Assembly: GCF_010820555.1 (NCBI RefSeq)
Contig: NZ_JAAIKD010000004.1
Span: forward strand, 310,001 to 374,000
Direction of reading: 5' to 3'
DNA length: 64,000 nucleotides
DNA from: Psychroflexus aurantiacus
GTDB lineage: Bacteria; Bacteroidota; Bacteroidia; Flavobacteriales; Flavobacteriaceae
The translations under genes were made by a program, and so were the position numbers. The notes beneath the pieces were generated by a model. That model had not been told where the DNA came from and ran no database searches. It saw nothing but the letters and a program-made list of their open reading frames with translations. This document shows, in pieces, positions 44,813-53,488 of this stretch. The number at the start of each line of letters is the position of its first letter. The first letter of the stretch is position 1.

Positions 44813-46051
44813 CTAATTTTCATTGATTCTAAAGTCTGAATAGGCATCCATACCGTGTTCATGTAAGTCCAGACCTGCAATTTCTTCCTCTCTAGAAACT
44901 CTCAAACCTATGGTGGCTTTAATAGCTAAAAGAATAAGCCCTGAGCTGATTACACAAAAGCCGCCAATAATCAAAACTCCATACAATTGGGTCAGCAGCT
45001 GGCCACCACTCGCCAGGGAACCGAAAATACCTACGGCCAGGGTTCCCCAGACACCGCATATCAGGTGAACGGTAACCGCGCCTACAGGATCATCCAGTTT
45101 TAGCCTGTCGATGAACGCTACTCCCAGAACGATTATTAAACCAGCTATTAAACCAATAACGACCGCCTCATTTGGGGACATAAGGTCGGCTCCGGCGGTA
45201 ATGCCTACAAGACCTCCCAGAATACCATTTAAAAACATGGTTAAATCTAAATTCTTATAGAGTATTGTATTGAGTATCATGGCTCCAAATCCACCAGCTG
45301 CGGCAGCAAGGCTCGTTGTGACTAGAACCAGGGAAGTCAGCTCTGGGTCTGCCGATAGTACAGATCCGCCGTTGAATCCAAACCAGCCCAGCCAGAGCAC
45401 TAAAACACCGGCTGTGGCAAGCGGGATACTGTGACCAGGAATAGCTTTGGGTTTACCGTCCTTTCCGAATTTCCCTATTCGGCCTCCTAAGATAGCTATG
45501 GCAACCAGGGCTGCCCAGCCGCCAACCGAATGGACCAGGGTAGAGCCGGCAAAATCATAAAAGCCCCAGGAATCCAGGAAGCCACCTCCCCATTTCCAGG
45601 ATCCAATGATAGGGTAGACCAAACCAACATAGAGGATGGTGAAAATCATAAACGATCCAATTTTAATGCGTTCGGCGACGGCTCCGGAAACTATGGTTGC
45701 AGCGGTTGCTGCAAACATGCCCTGAAACAGAAAGTCTGTCCAATAAGTGTATCCGCCTTCTGCATAAGCTGCAGTGACCCCTCCTTCAGGAGATTCCAAA
45801 CCAAAACCTGCAAATTTCAAAATACCCAGATCGCCTTCAATAAAACCGGGGTACATCAGATTAAATCCAAAAGCATAATAAAGTAACAATCCGCCTGTAA
45901 TGATGAATATATTCTTAAACAGTATGTTAATCGTGTTTTTTTGTCTTGTTAAACCTATTTCTAAAAAAGCAAACCCGGTATGCATAAAGAAAACAAGTGC
46001 AGTTGCCACCATCATCCATACGTTGTTTGCTGTAAATAATCCTAAATCCAT
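44813..46051 (-). CDS. amt: Ammonium transporter
   Basis: A 412-residue Amt family channel with eleven hydrophobic segments. The pore signature D-F-A-G-S-T-L-V-H-S-V-G-G-W-A-A-L with the first conserved His is at about 165-181 and the twin His is in V-H-L-I-C-G-V-W-G near 325. It has no lipoprotein-type signal but an N-terminal hydrophobic stretch. It imports ammonium for assimilation. glnK precedes it by 22 bases in the same direction, so the two form the standard nitrogen unit. Confidence 0.96.
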   Translation of the reverse strand: MDLGLFTANNVWMMVATALVFFMHTGFAFLEIGLTRQKNTINILFKNIFIITGGLLLYYAFGFNLMYPGFIEGDLGILKFAGFGLESPEGGVTAAYAEGGYTYWTDFLFQGMFAATAATIVSGAVAERIKIGSFMIFTILYVGLVYPIIGSWKWGGGFLDSWGFYDFAGSTLVHSVGGWAALVAIAILGGRIGKFGKDGKPKAIPGHSIPLATAGVLVLWLGWFGFNGGSVLSADPELTSLVLVTTSLAAAAGGFGAMILNTILYKNLDLTMFLNGILGGLVGITAGADLMSPNEAVVIGLIAGLIIVLGVAFIDRLKLDDPVGAVTVHLICGVWGTLAVGIFGSLASGGQLLTQLYGVLIIGGFCVISSGLILLAIKATIGLRVSREEEIAGLDLHEHGMDAYSDFRINEN

Positions 46052-46073
46052 AGATTAATGTTTAAATTGGTTA

Positions 46074-46412
46074 TTAATTTATTCCTGCTTTACCCTTTTC
46101 CTTTGTTCTAATTCTATAAGCCTCCAGTACTTCAGAAACAAATATTTTTCCGTCTCCAACTTTACCGGTGTAAGCGGTTTCGAGAATCGCCTCAATGGTT
46201 CGTTCCATAAACTCGTCTGAGACCACAATAGATAAATGCCGTCTTTGTATATCGGTTGTGCTGTAAGAAATACCACGATAAACATGTCCTTCTTTTTCAT
46301 TACCGACTCCAGTGACATCCCAGTAACTGAAAAAATTGACTTCAACCTGATGCAAGGCCTCTTTGACTTCATCAAATTTAGATTTTCTAATGATTGCTTC
46401 TATTTTTTTCAT
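46074..46412 (-). CDS. glnK: Nitrogen regulatory protein P-II
   Basis: A 112-residue P-II signal protein that binds ATP/ADP and 2-oxoglutarate and gates Amt. The start M-K-K-I-E-A-I-I-R and the T-loop V-Y-R-G-I-S-Y-S-T-T-D with a Tyr at the position of the E. coli uridylylated Tyr-51 are visible, as is the C-terminal T-G-K-V-G-D-G-K-I-F-V nucleotide-binding region. The Q-R-R-H-L-S-I segment completes the fold. Uridylylation is not shown, since no GlnD is in the window. It lies upstream of amt in one operon. Confidence 0.95.
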   Translation of the reverse strand: MKKIEAIIRKSKFDEVKEALHQVEVNFFSYWDVTGVGNEKEGHVYRGISYSTTDIQRRHLSIVVSDEFMERTIEAILETAYTGKVGDGKIFVSEVLEAYRIRTKEKGKAGIN

Positions 46413-46453
46413 ATTACATGTATTTGAAGGGGTTAAACTACAATAAAGTGTGT

Positions 46454-46500
46454 ATTAAACAATAACACCCCCTAAGATTAAGGGGGTGTTATTGTTTAAT
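46454..46500. terminator. 20-bp perfect inverted repeat upstream of glnK
   Basis: A perfect 20-bp stem (46454-46473 with 46481-46500) with a 7-base loop AAGATTA, GC core ACACCCCCT/AGGGGGTGT, and T-rich outer arms on both strands. It lies 41 bases before the glnK start and 149 bases beyond the thioesterase stop. It could terminate the thioesterase transcript or be part of the glnK leader. The AT-rich stretch 46501-46648 shows nothing else but weak A/T hairpins. Confidence 0.6.
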
Positions 46501-46648
46501 GTTACATATAATGGAATTACGGTTTTATAGAATTGAAGTTTTTTTTAAAACAAACCGTTTTAAAACTTAAAAAAATCATCTTTTTTTAAAAAAATAACAA
46601 TTTCAGATATTTATTTAGAATTAATACAAATTAAGTGCTCCTGTATAA

Positions 46649-47191
46649 TTATTTCATTTGCACATTATAATCTTTCAAAATTTGCTGGAACTCCCGTTTA
46701 TCAAACGTGAAATTTGAAAAGATCTCGTCGTATTTTTTTCTATTTTCCATTCGCTTGATGTTTTTGATGAAACGTCTATAGTCATCTTCAGAATTTAGTT
46801 CCAAACCGGGAACTTCTATAGATTTTCCATTTTCATCTTTCGCAACCATCGTAAAATAGGAGGAATTACAGTGTTTTTTGGATCCATCCTGTATATGTTC
46901 AGCTTCAACGCGTACACCGACTACCATGGAAGTTCTTCCTACATAATTAACAGTGGATTTCAAAGTCAGGAGTTCTCCAACCTCTACCGGATTCAAAAAA
47001 TCTACCCTGTCTACACTTGCGGTGACGCAGTAATTTTCGGAGTGCTTGGAAGCACAGGCAAAAGCCACCTGATCCAGCAGGGATAGAATAAATCCTCCGT
47101 GAATTTTTCCTCCGAAGTTGGAATGGGAGGGAAGCATCAATTGACTGAGTACTACTGCAGATTCTGAACTGTGTTTAAATTTTTTGGTCAT
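46649..47191 (-). CDS. Acyl-CoA thioesterase (hotdog fold)
   Basis: A 180-residue acyl-CoA hydrolase of the YciA/BACH type. L-P-S-H-S-N-F-G-G-K-I-H-G-G-F-I-L-S-L-L-D-Q-V-A-F near residue 20-44 is the hotdog-fold active-site helix with its D, followed by S-V-D-R-V-D-F-L-N-P-V-E-V-G-E. No membrane or signal segment. It would release free acids from acyl-CoA in the cytoplasm. It lies 10 bases after rmuC on the minus strand. Confidence 0.92.
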   Translation of the reverse strand: MTKKFKHSSESAVVLSQLMLPSHSNFGGKIHGGFILSLLDQVAFACASKHSENYCVTASVDRVDFLNPVEVGELLTLKSTVNYVGRTSMVVGVRVEAEHIQDGSKKHCNSSYFTMVAKDENGKSIEVPGLELNSEDDYRRFIKNIKRMENRKKYDEIFSNFTFDKREFQQILKDYNVQMK

Positions 47192-47201
47192 GAGTTTGCT
47201 T

Positions 47202-48527
47202 TTACGGGTTTGTAATCCATTTAGGATCGATTGTTTTTTTGGAAGTGACCCCTAGATTTTTAAGGGCTTCTACATCTTTTATAAGATTTTGCTGGCCTGT
47301 CAGCTTTTTCATGGCCTGATCGAAAGTTGCTTTTGTGGAATCTATCCGATTTCCAACAGCATCGAGTCCTTCAATTAAATTCACGAATTTATCGTACAAA
47401 TCTCCGGCGTGTTTCGCGATCTCGAGTGCATTTTGCTGCTGCTTTTCGTTACTCCACACCATATCCACCGTTCTCAGTGTAGAAAGAAGAGTCGTAGGGC
47501 TTACCATCAGGATGTTATCCTGAAAAGCAGAATAGAAAAAGTTAGAATTTTCACTTTGAGCCAGGAATAAAGCCGGTTCCACAGGAATAAACATCAGTAT
47601 AAAATCGGGAGAGGATTCACCCCCCAGTAAATCATATCGTTTTTCCTTTAAACCTTTGAGATGACTTTCCAGAGACTTGACATGAGCTTTAAGGTAAGTC
47701 TGTTTTTCATGCTCGTTTTCCGTATTGATATAGTTTTCATAAGCCTTTAAGCTGACCTTGGAGTCGATGACCATCAGCTTTTCGTTTGGCAAATACACCA
47801 CAACATCAGGCAGCTTACTCACGCCGTTATCATCTTTGTAATGTTGCTGAATTTCATATTCTCTTCCTCTAACAAGACCTGATTTCTGTAATACCTTTTC
47901 CAGAATCATTTCACCCCAGTTCCCCTGTGTTTTATTATCGCCTTTCAAAGCTTTAGTCAGGTTATTGGCTTCTTCAGATATTCTTAAATTCTGCTCATTC
48001 AAATGCTTGAGTTGCTCGCCCAACTGCGAATGACCTTGTAGAAAGTCGGTGTTAGTTTTTTCGATTTTAGTTTCAAAAGACTGGAGTCTTTCCTTCAAAG
48101 GTTCCAGGATATGGGTGATGTTCCTTTTATTTTCCTGCGTAAACTTTTCGGACTTCTGCTCCAAAATGCGCTGGGCTAAGTTTTCAAACTCTTCGCTAAA
48201 TTTCTTTTGCAGGGCCTGCATCTCTGCTTTTTGCTCGGTCCATTGCCTTTGTAGTCCTTCGAGTTCGGTTTCTTTCTGAGTAAATTTATTCTGAATTTGA
48301 TAACGTTCACTGACTTCCGATTTCAATTCCGCCTGTAGCTTTTCGTTTACTTTCAGATACTCGGCTTTTACTTTTTCCTCACGCTGAAGCGATTCGGTAT
48401 AGAGTTTTTCAAAATGTGACGAGGTGGTTTGCCATTTTAAAATGGAGGAGCGGTCTATTAATTTGGCGATGATAAACCCCAAAACTGAAGCTATAACCCC
48501 AACGATGATTAAACTTGAAATATCCAT
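47202..48527 (-). CDS. rmuC: DNA recombination protein RmuC
   Basis: A 441-residue protein from ATG 48527. The N-terminal membrane segment (about 4-22, S-L-I-I-V-G-V-I-A-S-V-L-G-F-I-I-A) is followed by a long coiled coil (about 35-170), then the RmuC nuclease-like domain with N-W-G-E-M-I-L-E-K-V-L-Q-K-S-G-L and L-P-D-V-V-V-Y-L-P-N-E-K-L-M-V-I-D-S-K-V-S-L. An upstream start at 48575 would place 16 extra residues before the anchor. RmuC limits recombination at inverted repeats. It precedes the thioesterase gene. Confidence 0.94.
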   Translation of the reverse strand: MDISSLIIVGVIASVLGFIIAKLIDRSSILKWQTTSSHFEKLYTESLQREEKVKAEYLKVNEKLQAELKSEVSERYQIQNKFTQKETELEGLQRQWTEQKAEMQALQKKFSEEFENLAQRILEQKSEKFTQENKRNITHILEPLKERLQSFETKIEKTNTDFLQGHSQLGEQLKHLNEQNLRISEEANNLTKALKGDNKTQGNWGEMILEKVLQKSGLVRGREYEIQQHYKDDNGVSKLPDVVVYLPNEKLMVIDSKVSLKAYENYINTENEHEKQTYLKAHVKSLESHLKGLKEKRYDLLGGESSPDFILMFIPVEPALFLAQSENSNFFYSAFQDNILMVSPTTLLSTLRTVDMVWSNEKQQQNALEIAKHAGDLYDKFVNLIEGLDAVGNRIDSTKATFDQAMKKLTGQQNLIKDVEALKNLGVTSKKTIDPKWITNP

Positions 48528-48587
48528 AAGATGGTTTTTTTCAAAGATAGAAAAGGAATACTTAGAAAAGCTCAATTCAGAGGCGCT

Positions 48588-50189
48588 CTACCTGGTTTTT
48601 TTAACCTCGGAAAGATCTAACAGGTTGAACGGATTGATACCCAATCCCTTTACAGCTTTAGATCTAAAACGAACCACCTCATCATAATACAAAGGAACCA
48701 CGGGCGCTTCTTCAATCAATAAAGAATCCATTTTTGCATACAACTCATATCGCAATGAATCTTTGGTCAGGCTCAGCGCTTCTTCATAAAGCCTGTCGTA
48801 GGTTTCATTTTTGAAATGCGTGTAATTGGGACCATTGGGAGAAAAATTGGCGCTGTAAAACAAAGACAGATAATTGATGGCATCGGGATAATCTGCAATC
48901 CAGCTCGCTCTGAAGGTTTCCAGTTGCCCCGCAGAACGCTTTTGACGAATGGTGGAAGGCGGCATGACGTCAATTTCTACTTCAACACCAATTCTTTGAA
49001 CTTCCTTCTGTATAAATTCCACCAGGTCTATATAAGATGGATTTGTACTGATGATAAGTTTAGGATCCTTTATGCCGGTTTCATCTTTGAATTTCTGAAT
49101 CAATTTCCTGGCTTTTTCCGGTTGAAAGGTATAGCCCTGAATGTGTGCCCGTCCCGAAAGCCCTTCAGGAATAAAGCCTCTATGGGCGGGGATTCCTATA
49201 TTATTTCTCAGGTATTTAATCATTTTGTCTCTGTCGAAAGCGTAATTGATCGCCAGGCGAAAGGCCTTGGATTTCATTTCTTTACTATCTGCATCTAAAT
49301 AGAAGCCCAGATACTCTGTATTGAGGTATGGACTTTTTTCCATGGCGATATCCGTTTCAAATTTTGTACTGAGTTCGCCATCTACAGTAATAAGTTCATC
49401 TTTATAAGACGGGTCCAGTCCACTAAGAAAGTCCAGCTTTCCTTGTACAAAAGCTAAAAATTCACTTTGTTTATCGGGCAAAAAACTTATGGCTACAGCT
49501 TCCAGGTAGGGCAGAGCATTTCCTTCGGCATCGGTTTTGAAATACAAATTATTTTTTCTCAACACCAGTTTTTCTCCTATTTCCCAGCGCTTAAATTTGA
49601 AAGGCCCGGTGCCAAGAGGTGAGGTTTGAAAATCGAGCTGATCCATTTCCACAGGAAGAACAGAACAAAATTTAGATGTTAGCAAGCCCAGAAAAGCAGG
49701 AAATTTCTGTTTGAGTTCTATTTGTATAAGAGAATCATTGAGGGCTTCTATGCGTTTGACATCAGACATCACCCAGCTTCCGGGTGAAGCCACCTGAGGA
49801 TCGGTGAGGCGTTTCAGACTGTATTCCACATCAGAAGCCACAACCAGTCTTGTCGAGTCTTTACCAAAAACAGGGTGTTTGTGAAAGAAGACATCATCCC
49901 GCAATTCAAATTGATAGGTCAGGCCATCTTCAGAAATGGTCCAGCTACGCGCAATATCTCCTTCGATGGATAAGTTTTTATCGAGTTTTACCAGAGAATT
50001 GTAAAGCTGATGAGCCGGCCAGATGTTCCGTTGATCTTTTGCAAATGCCGGATCCAGCGATGTGATGTTGGCATGCTCATTATACCTGAAGACCAGGTGA
50101 TCGCGATCGCTTACATCAGAGTCTGTGCAGGAAGTCAGTAGCAGCAGATTCAGCAATAACAAGAAAGAAAGAATGGAGCGGGAGTTCAA
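48588..50189 (-). CDS. Oligopeptide-type ABC substrate-binding lipoprotein (orphan)
   Basis: A solute-binding protein family 5 member (DppA/OppA type) of about 533 residues. A TTG start at 50189 gives M-N-S-R-S-I-L-S-F-L-L-L-L-N-L-L-L-L-T-S-C, a good lipoprotein signal with the Cys at residue 21. A longer frame to TTG 50228 would add a polar segment before it and cover the mtaB promoter. W-T-I-S-E-D-G-L-T-Y-Q-F-E-L-R-D-D-V-F-F-H-K and similar sequence motifs place it in the family. No permease or ATPase gene is adjacent, so either it works with distant partners or it has another task. Confidence 0.85.
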   Translation of the reverse strand: MNSRSILSFLLLLNLLLLTSCTDSDVSDRDHLVFRYNEHANITSLDPAFAKDQRNIWPAHQLYNSLVKLDKNLSIEGDIARSWTISEDGLTYQFELRDDVFFHKHPVFGKDSTRLVVASDVEYSLKRLTDPQVASPGSWVMSDVKRIEALNDSLIQIELKQKFPAFLGLLTSKFCSVLPVEMDQLDFQTSPLGTGPFKFKRWEIGEKLVLRKNNLYFKTDAEGNALPYLEAVAISFLPDKQSEFLAFVQGKLDFLSGLDPSYKDELITVDGELSTKFETDIAMEKSPYLNTEYLGFYLDADSKEMKSKAFRLAINYAFDRDKMIKYLRNNIGIPAHRGFIPEGLSGRAHIQGYTFQPEKARKLIQKFKDETGIKDPKLIISTNPSYIDLVEFIQKEVQRIGVEVEIDVMPPSTIRQKRSAGQLETFRASWIADYPDAINYLSLFYSANFSPNGPNYTHFKNETYDRLYEEALSLTKDSLRYELYAKMDSLLIEEAPVVPLYYDEVVRFRSKAVKGLGINPFNLLDLSEVKKTR

Positions 50190-50190
50190 T

Positions 50191-50221
50191 TTTCGAAAAT
50201 AAATTTTAGTTGGTATCTTTG
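50191..50221 (+). promoter_or_regulatory. Promoter of mtaB
   Basis: TATCTTTG at 50214-50221 matches TAnnTTTG exactly. TTTC at 50191-50194, 19 bases upstream, fits the -33 position. It overlaps the 5' side of the divergent binding-protein gene. Confidence 0.6.
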
Positions 50222-50291
50222 CACACAATTGCGAATATAGAGGTTTCTTCTGAATTTATTTTAGACAACCTTAGTCTTACAAAACAAAATC

Positions 50292-51626
50292 ATGTCCACA
50301 CCAAAAGTTGCTTTTTACACCTTAGGCTGTAAGCTGAATTTTTCTGAAACCTCCACGATAGCCAGGAATTTTGAAGACGAGGGTTACCAGCGCGTAGCAT
50401 TCGAAAGCGATCCTGATGTGGTGGTCATCAATACCTGCAGCGTAACGGAAAATGCTGATAAGCGATTCAAAACCATCGTTAAGCAGGCTCAAAAATCAAA
50501 TCCCGATACGTTTATCATAGGAATTGGCTGTTACGCACAATTAAAGCCCGAAGAGCTCGCTGAAGTCAATGGAGTAGACCTGGTGCTGGGTGCCACCGAA
50601 AAATTTAAAGTGACCGATTATATCAGCGATCTGACCAAAAATGACTTTGGCGAGGTACATTCCTGTGAAATTGATGAAGCCGATTTTTATGTAGGCTCGT
50701 ATTCTATTGGAGATAGAACTCGCGCTTTTCTAAAAGTCCAGGACGGCTGTGATTATAAATGCACCTATTGCACCATACCACTGGCGCGTGGTATTTCCAG
50801 ATCAGACAAACTGGAAAATGTGCTAAAGAATGCCAGGGAAATCTCTGAGCAGGGCATCAAAGAAATCGTGTTAACAGGCGTCAACATTGGGGATTATGGC
50901 AAAGGCGAGTTTGGAAACAAGAAACACGAGCATACGTTTCTAGACCTTGTAAAAGCTCTCGACCAGGTGGAAGGCATTGATAGAGTTCGCATTTCATCCA
51001 TAGAACCTAATCTGCTTAAAGACGAAACCATAGATTTTGTCGCAAACAGCAAGTGTTTTGTACCTCATTTTCATATCCCCTTACAAAGCGGAAGCAATAC
51101 CCTCCTGAAAAAAATGCGCCGGCGATACCTAAGAGAACTTTACGTGGATCGCGTTGATCGAATCAAGAATCAAATGCCGGATGCCTGTATTGGCGTCGAT
51201 GTTATCGTTGGTTTTCCCGGCGAAACCGATGAATTGTTTCTGGAAACCTTCAATTTTTTAAACGAACTGGATATTTCTTATTTGCACGTGTTTACCTTTT
51301 CGGAGAGAGACAACACACCCGCAGCAGAAATGGAAGAGGTCGTGCCAGTAAAAGTGAGAAAGAAGCGCAGCAAGATGCTAAGAGGGCTTTCTGCCAAAAA
51401 ACGACGTGCCTTTTATGAAAGTCAGCTGAACTCTACGCACGAAGTCTTGTTTGAAGGCGAAAATAAATCCGGGTATATCCATGGTTTTACCGAGAATTAC
51501 GTCAAAGTTAAAAGCTTTTGGAACCCTGAACTGGTCAATACCAAACACCAGGTGCTTTTGAATGAAATTGACGACGACGGCATTGTTAAGGTGGATTTTA
51601 TACAGGAGATGATAGCGGCGGAATAA
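50292..51626 (+). CDS. mtaB: tRNA t6A37 methylthiotransferase MtaB
   Basis: A 444-residue radical SAM enzyme that adds a methylthio group to t6A37 of tRNAs. The UPF0004 domain has Cys in L-G-C-K-L-N, N-T-C-S-V-T-E and G-C-Y-A-Q for one [4Fe-4S] cluster, and C-D-Y-K-C-T-Y-C-T-I-P (C-x3-C-x2-C) near residue 155 binds the SAM cluster. The C-terminal TRAM domain is present near 380-440. MtaB is favoured over MiaB because of the L-G-C-K-L-N motif and the D-G-C-D-Y-K-C form. It has its own promoter. Confidence 0.94.
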   Translation: MSTPKVAFYTLGCKLNFSETSTIARNFEDEGYQRVAFESDPDVVVINTCSVTENADKRFKTIVKQAQKSNPDTFIIGIGCYAQLKPEELAEVNGVDLVLGATEKFKVTDYISDLTKNDFGEVHSCEIDEADFYVGSYSIGDRTRAFLKVQDGCDYKCTYCTIPLARGISRSDKLENVLKNAREISEQGIKEIVLTGVNIGDYGKGEFGNKKHEHTFLDLVKALDQVEGIDRVRISSIEPNLLKDETIDFVANSKCFVPHFHIPLQSGSNTLLKKMRRRYLRELYVDRVDRIKNQMPDACIGVDVIVGFPGETDELFLETFNFLNELDISYLHVFTFSERDNTPAAEMEEVVPVKVRKKRSKMLRGLSAKKRRAFYESQLNSTHEVLFEGENKSGYIHGFTENYVKVKSFWNPELVNTKHQVLLNEIDDDGIVKVDFIQEMIAAE

Positions 51627-51998
51627 TTTAAGTATTCTACTTGAGTTTAGACGTTTCAATGAGGTCTAAACAGAACGCAGCAAAACCTAAAATCTATACT
51701 GCCTTATCTGTATTCTACAGGAAGAAATTTCAACGACTTTTTATGAGTGATTGATCGCCTGCAACTGAAGGCAAATCAATAACTTATTACTTCCTCAGAT
51801 GAGACAATAGCAAAGACTATATTATTTCTAGATCTGTAAGCCAGGTAAAAGTTTTTGAACTGCAAAAAGTGTCAGTATTCAGGCTAAACTCTCTATCTAA
51901 AGGCAGAGCGCTTTTATTTTGAATTCAGGCCAGAAAAAAATAATAAAGCGCATGGTTATTTATTAATTCAAAAACTGAATTCGGAACTAATTTTAGAC
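51627..51998 (+). other. Long non-coding stretch upstream of the ligase trio
   Basis: No gene or tRNA is evident. GTTTAGAC (51645-51652) and GTCTAAAC (51664-51671) form an 8-bp stem without a following T-run. A 10-bp stem with one bulged base joins 51908-51918 and 51942-51951 around a 23-base loop. AATTCA/TGAATT (51965-51970 and 51976-51981) lies near the promoter of the RimK-like gene. Their role is unknown. Confidence 0.4.
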
Positions 51999-52006
51999 TA
52001 CTTTTG
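51999..52006 (+). promoter_or_regulatory. Promoter -7 box of the ligase trio
   Basis: TACTTTTG matches TAnnTTTG exactly. The ATG of the RimK-like gene is 21 bases further on. The dyad AATTCA-N5-TGAATT at 51965-51981 covers the -33 position and may be an operator. Confidence 0.6.
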
Positions 52007-52027
52007 ATTGGTATTTTTAATACCCAA

Positions 52028-53488
52028 ATGAACAAACTTATAGTGGTTAGTCAACCCGAAAAATGGCCAATTGTAATGGATCATACTTCCATTATAACTT
52101 CACAAGATTACCTCACAAAGCCTGAATACGCAGCCTTGAAAAATGCAAGGGTCTTCAATTTGAGTGACACCTACTCTTACCAATCCAAAGGCTATTATGT
52201 TTCCTTACTGGCAGAAGCCAGGGGACATACATCCATTCCTACGATCAGTAATTTGGTAGATCTCGGCGAAAAGAAGCTGGTGAAAATCGTTTCCGAAGAT
52301 TTTGAAGAAGAAATTCAGCAAAGCCTAAAGACCATTAAGTCCCAGGAATTCACTTTGAGCATCTATTTCGGTCAAAATGTAGCTCAAAAGTATCGGGAAT
52401 TAAGTGCTTTGATATTCAGGTATTTTCAAATTCCTTTCCTTAGAGTGGTTTTTAAACACACCACCAAGTGGAATATAAAGTCGATAAAGGGCATTTCCCT
52501 TTCTGAAATTCCGAAAGACCACTTGGAAAGCATGCATCATTTCGCTTCCCAGTATTTTTCCAAAAAGCGATACGACACCCCTAAAATTGATAAATCTGAA
52601 TACGATTTAGCGATTTTAGTGCAAAAAAATGATCCTGCACCTCCGAGCAATCCAAAGGCCTTAAAAAAGTTTATGGATTTAGCAGAGAAAATGAACTTCT
52701 ATGTAGAACTGATCTATCCGGAAGACTTATACAGGCTTTCTTCGTTCGACGCTTTGTTTATAAGACAGAGTACCGAAGTCAATAATGAGGCATATACCTT
52801 TGCCAGAAAGGCCCTGCAGGATGGTTTAGCGATTGTAGATTATCCGGATGCCATCTTGAAATGCTGCAATAAGGTATTTATGGCTGAAGCCTTGAATAAG
52901 AACGGAATTTCTACACCAAAAACCATGATTGTTCACAAAGACAACACGCATGAAGTTCTTAAATACACGGGCTTGCCATGTGTGTTGAAATCTCCGGATT
53001 CTACGTTTTCCTTTGGTGTAAAAAAAGCGAAAACAGAAGAAGACTATGCCGCCTTAATTGCAGAGATGTTTAAAACCTCCGACCTGATTATTGCTCAGGA
53101 ATTCACCTTTTCTGAATACGACTGGAGAATTGGGATTATAGATTCCAAACCCTTTTATGCCTGCCGCTATTTTATGGCCAAAGGGCACTGGCAGATTTAT
53201 AACTGGGCTGCAAACAAAAAAGGAGATCAGGATGGAAATGCAGATTGTTTTGCTGTTGAAGATGTTCCGGAGCCTGTGATGAAAGCAGCCTTAAAATCAG
53301 CTAAAATCATGGGAAAAGGGCTTTATGGCATAGATGTAAAAGAGGTTGATGGAAAAGCGCTCGTCATCGAAATCAATGACAACCCGAATATAGATTTTGG
53401 AGTGGAAGATGGGTTGTATGGAGATACCGTATACACCACAATACTTCAGGCTTTGAAAAACCGTCTTAATTCTAAACAGGACCTATGA
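52028..53488 (+). CDS. RimK-like ATP-grasp ligase with RLAN-type N-terminal domain
   Basis: A 486-residue ATP-grasp protein. Residues 1-200 resemble the RLAN domain (S-Q-P-E-K-W-P and G-Y-Y-V-S-L-L-A-E-A-R-G-H), and from about 280 the RimK-type ATP-grasp fold is seen: I-S-T-P-K-T-M-I, C-V-L-K-S-P-D-S-T-F-S-F-G-V, and the metal-binding E-I-N-D-N-P-N-I-D-F. Such enzymes join an amino acid to a carboxylate, as RimK does to ribosomal protein S6. Start at 52028 is chosen from the promoter and conserved N-terminus. Its stop overlaps the next gene's ATG (ATGA). Substrate unknown. Confidence 0.88.
   Translation: MNKLIVVSQPEKWPIVMDHTSIITSQDYLTKPEYAALKNARVFNLSDTYSYQSKGYYVSLLAEARGHTSIPTISNLVDLGEKKLVKIVSEDFEEEIQQSLKTIKSQEFTLSIYFGQNVAQKYRELSALIFRYFQIPFLRVVFKHTTKWNIKSIKGISLSEIPKDHLESMHHFASQYFSKKRYDTPKIDKSEYDLAILVQKNDPAPPSNPKALKKFMDLAEKMNFYVELIYPEDLYRLSSFDALFIRQSTEVNNEAYTFARKALQDGLAIVDYPDAILKCCNKVFMAEALNKNGISTPKTMIVHKDNTHEVLKYTGLPCVLKSPDSTFSFGVKKAKTEEDYAALIAEMFKTSDLIIAQEFTFSEYDWRIGIIDSKPFYACRYFMAKGHWQIYNWAANKKGDQDGNADCFAVEDVPEPVMKAALKSAKIMGKGLYGIDVKEVDGKALVIEINDNPNIDFGVEDGLYGDTVYTTILQALKNRLNSKQDL

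Noticed and set aside
48816-49298. Plus-strand open frame of 160 codons opposite the binding-protein gene
   Set aside because: Shadow of the solute-binding protein frame; no start signal or recognisable domain.
51645-51671. GTTTAGAC/GTCTAAAC hairpin as terminator of mtaB
   Set aside because: No T-run follows on the plus strand (AGAACGC), so it does not meet the usual intrinsic terminator form.
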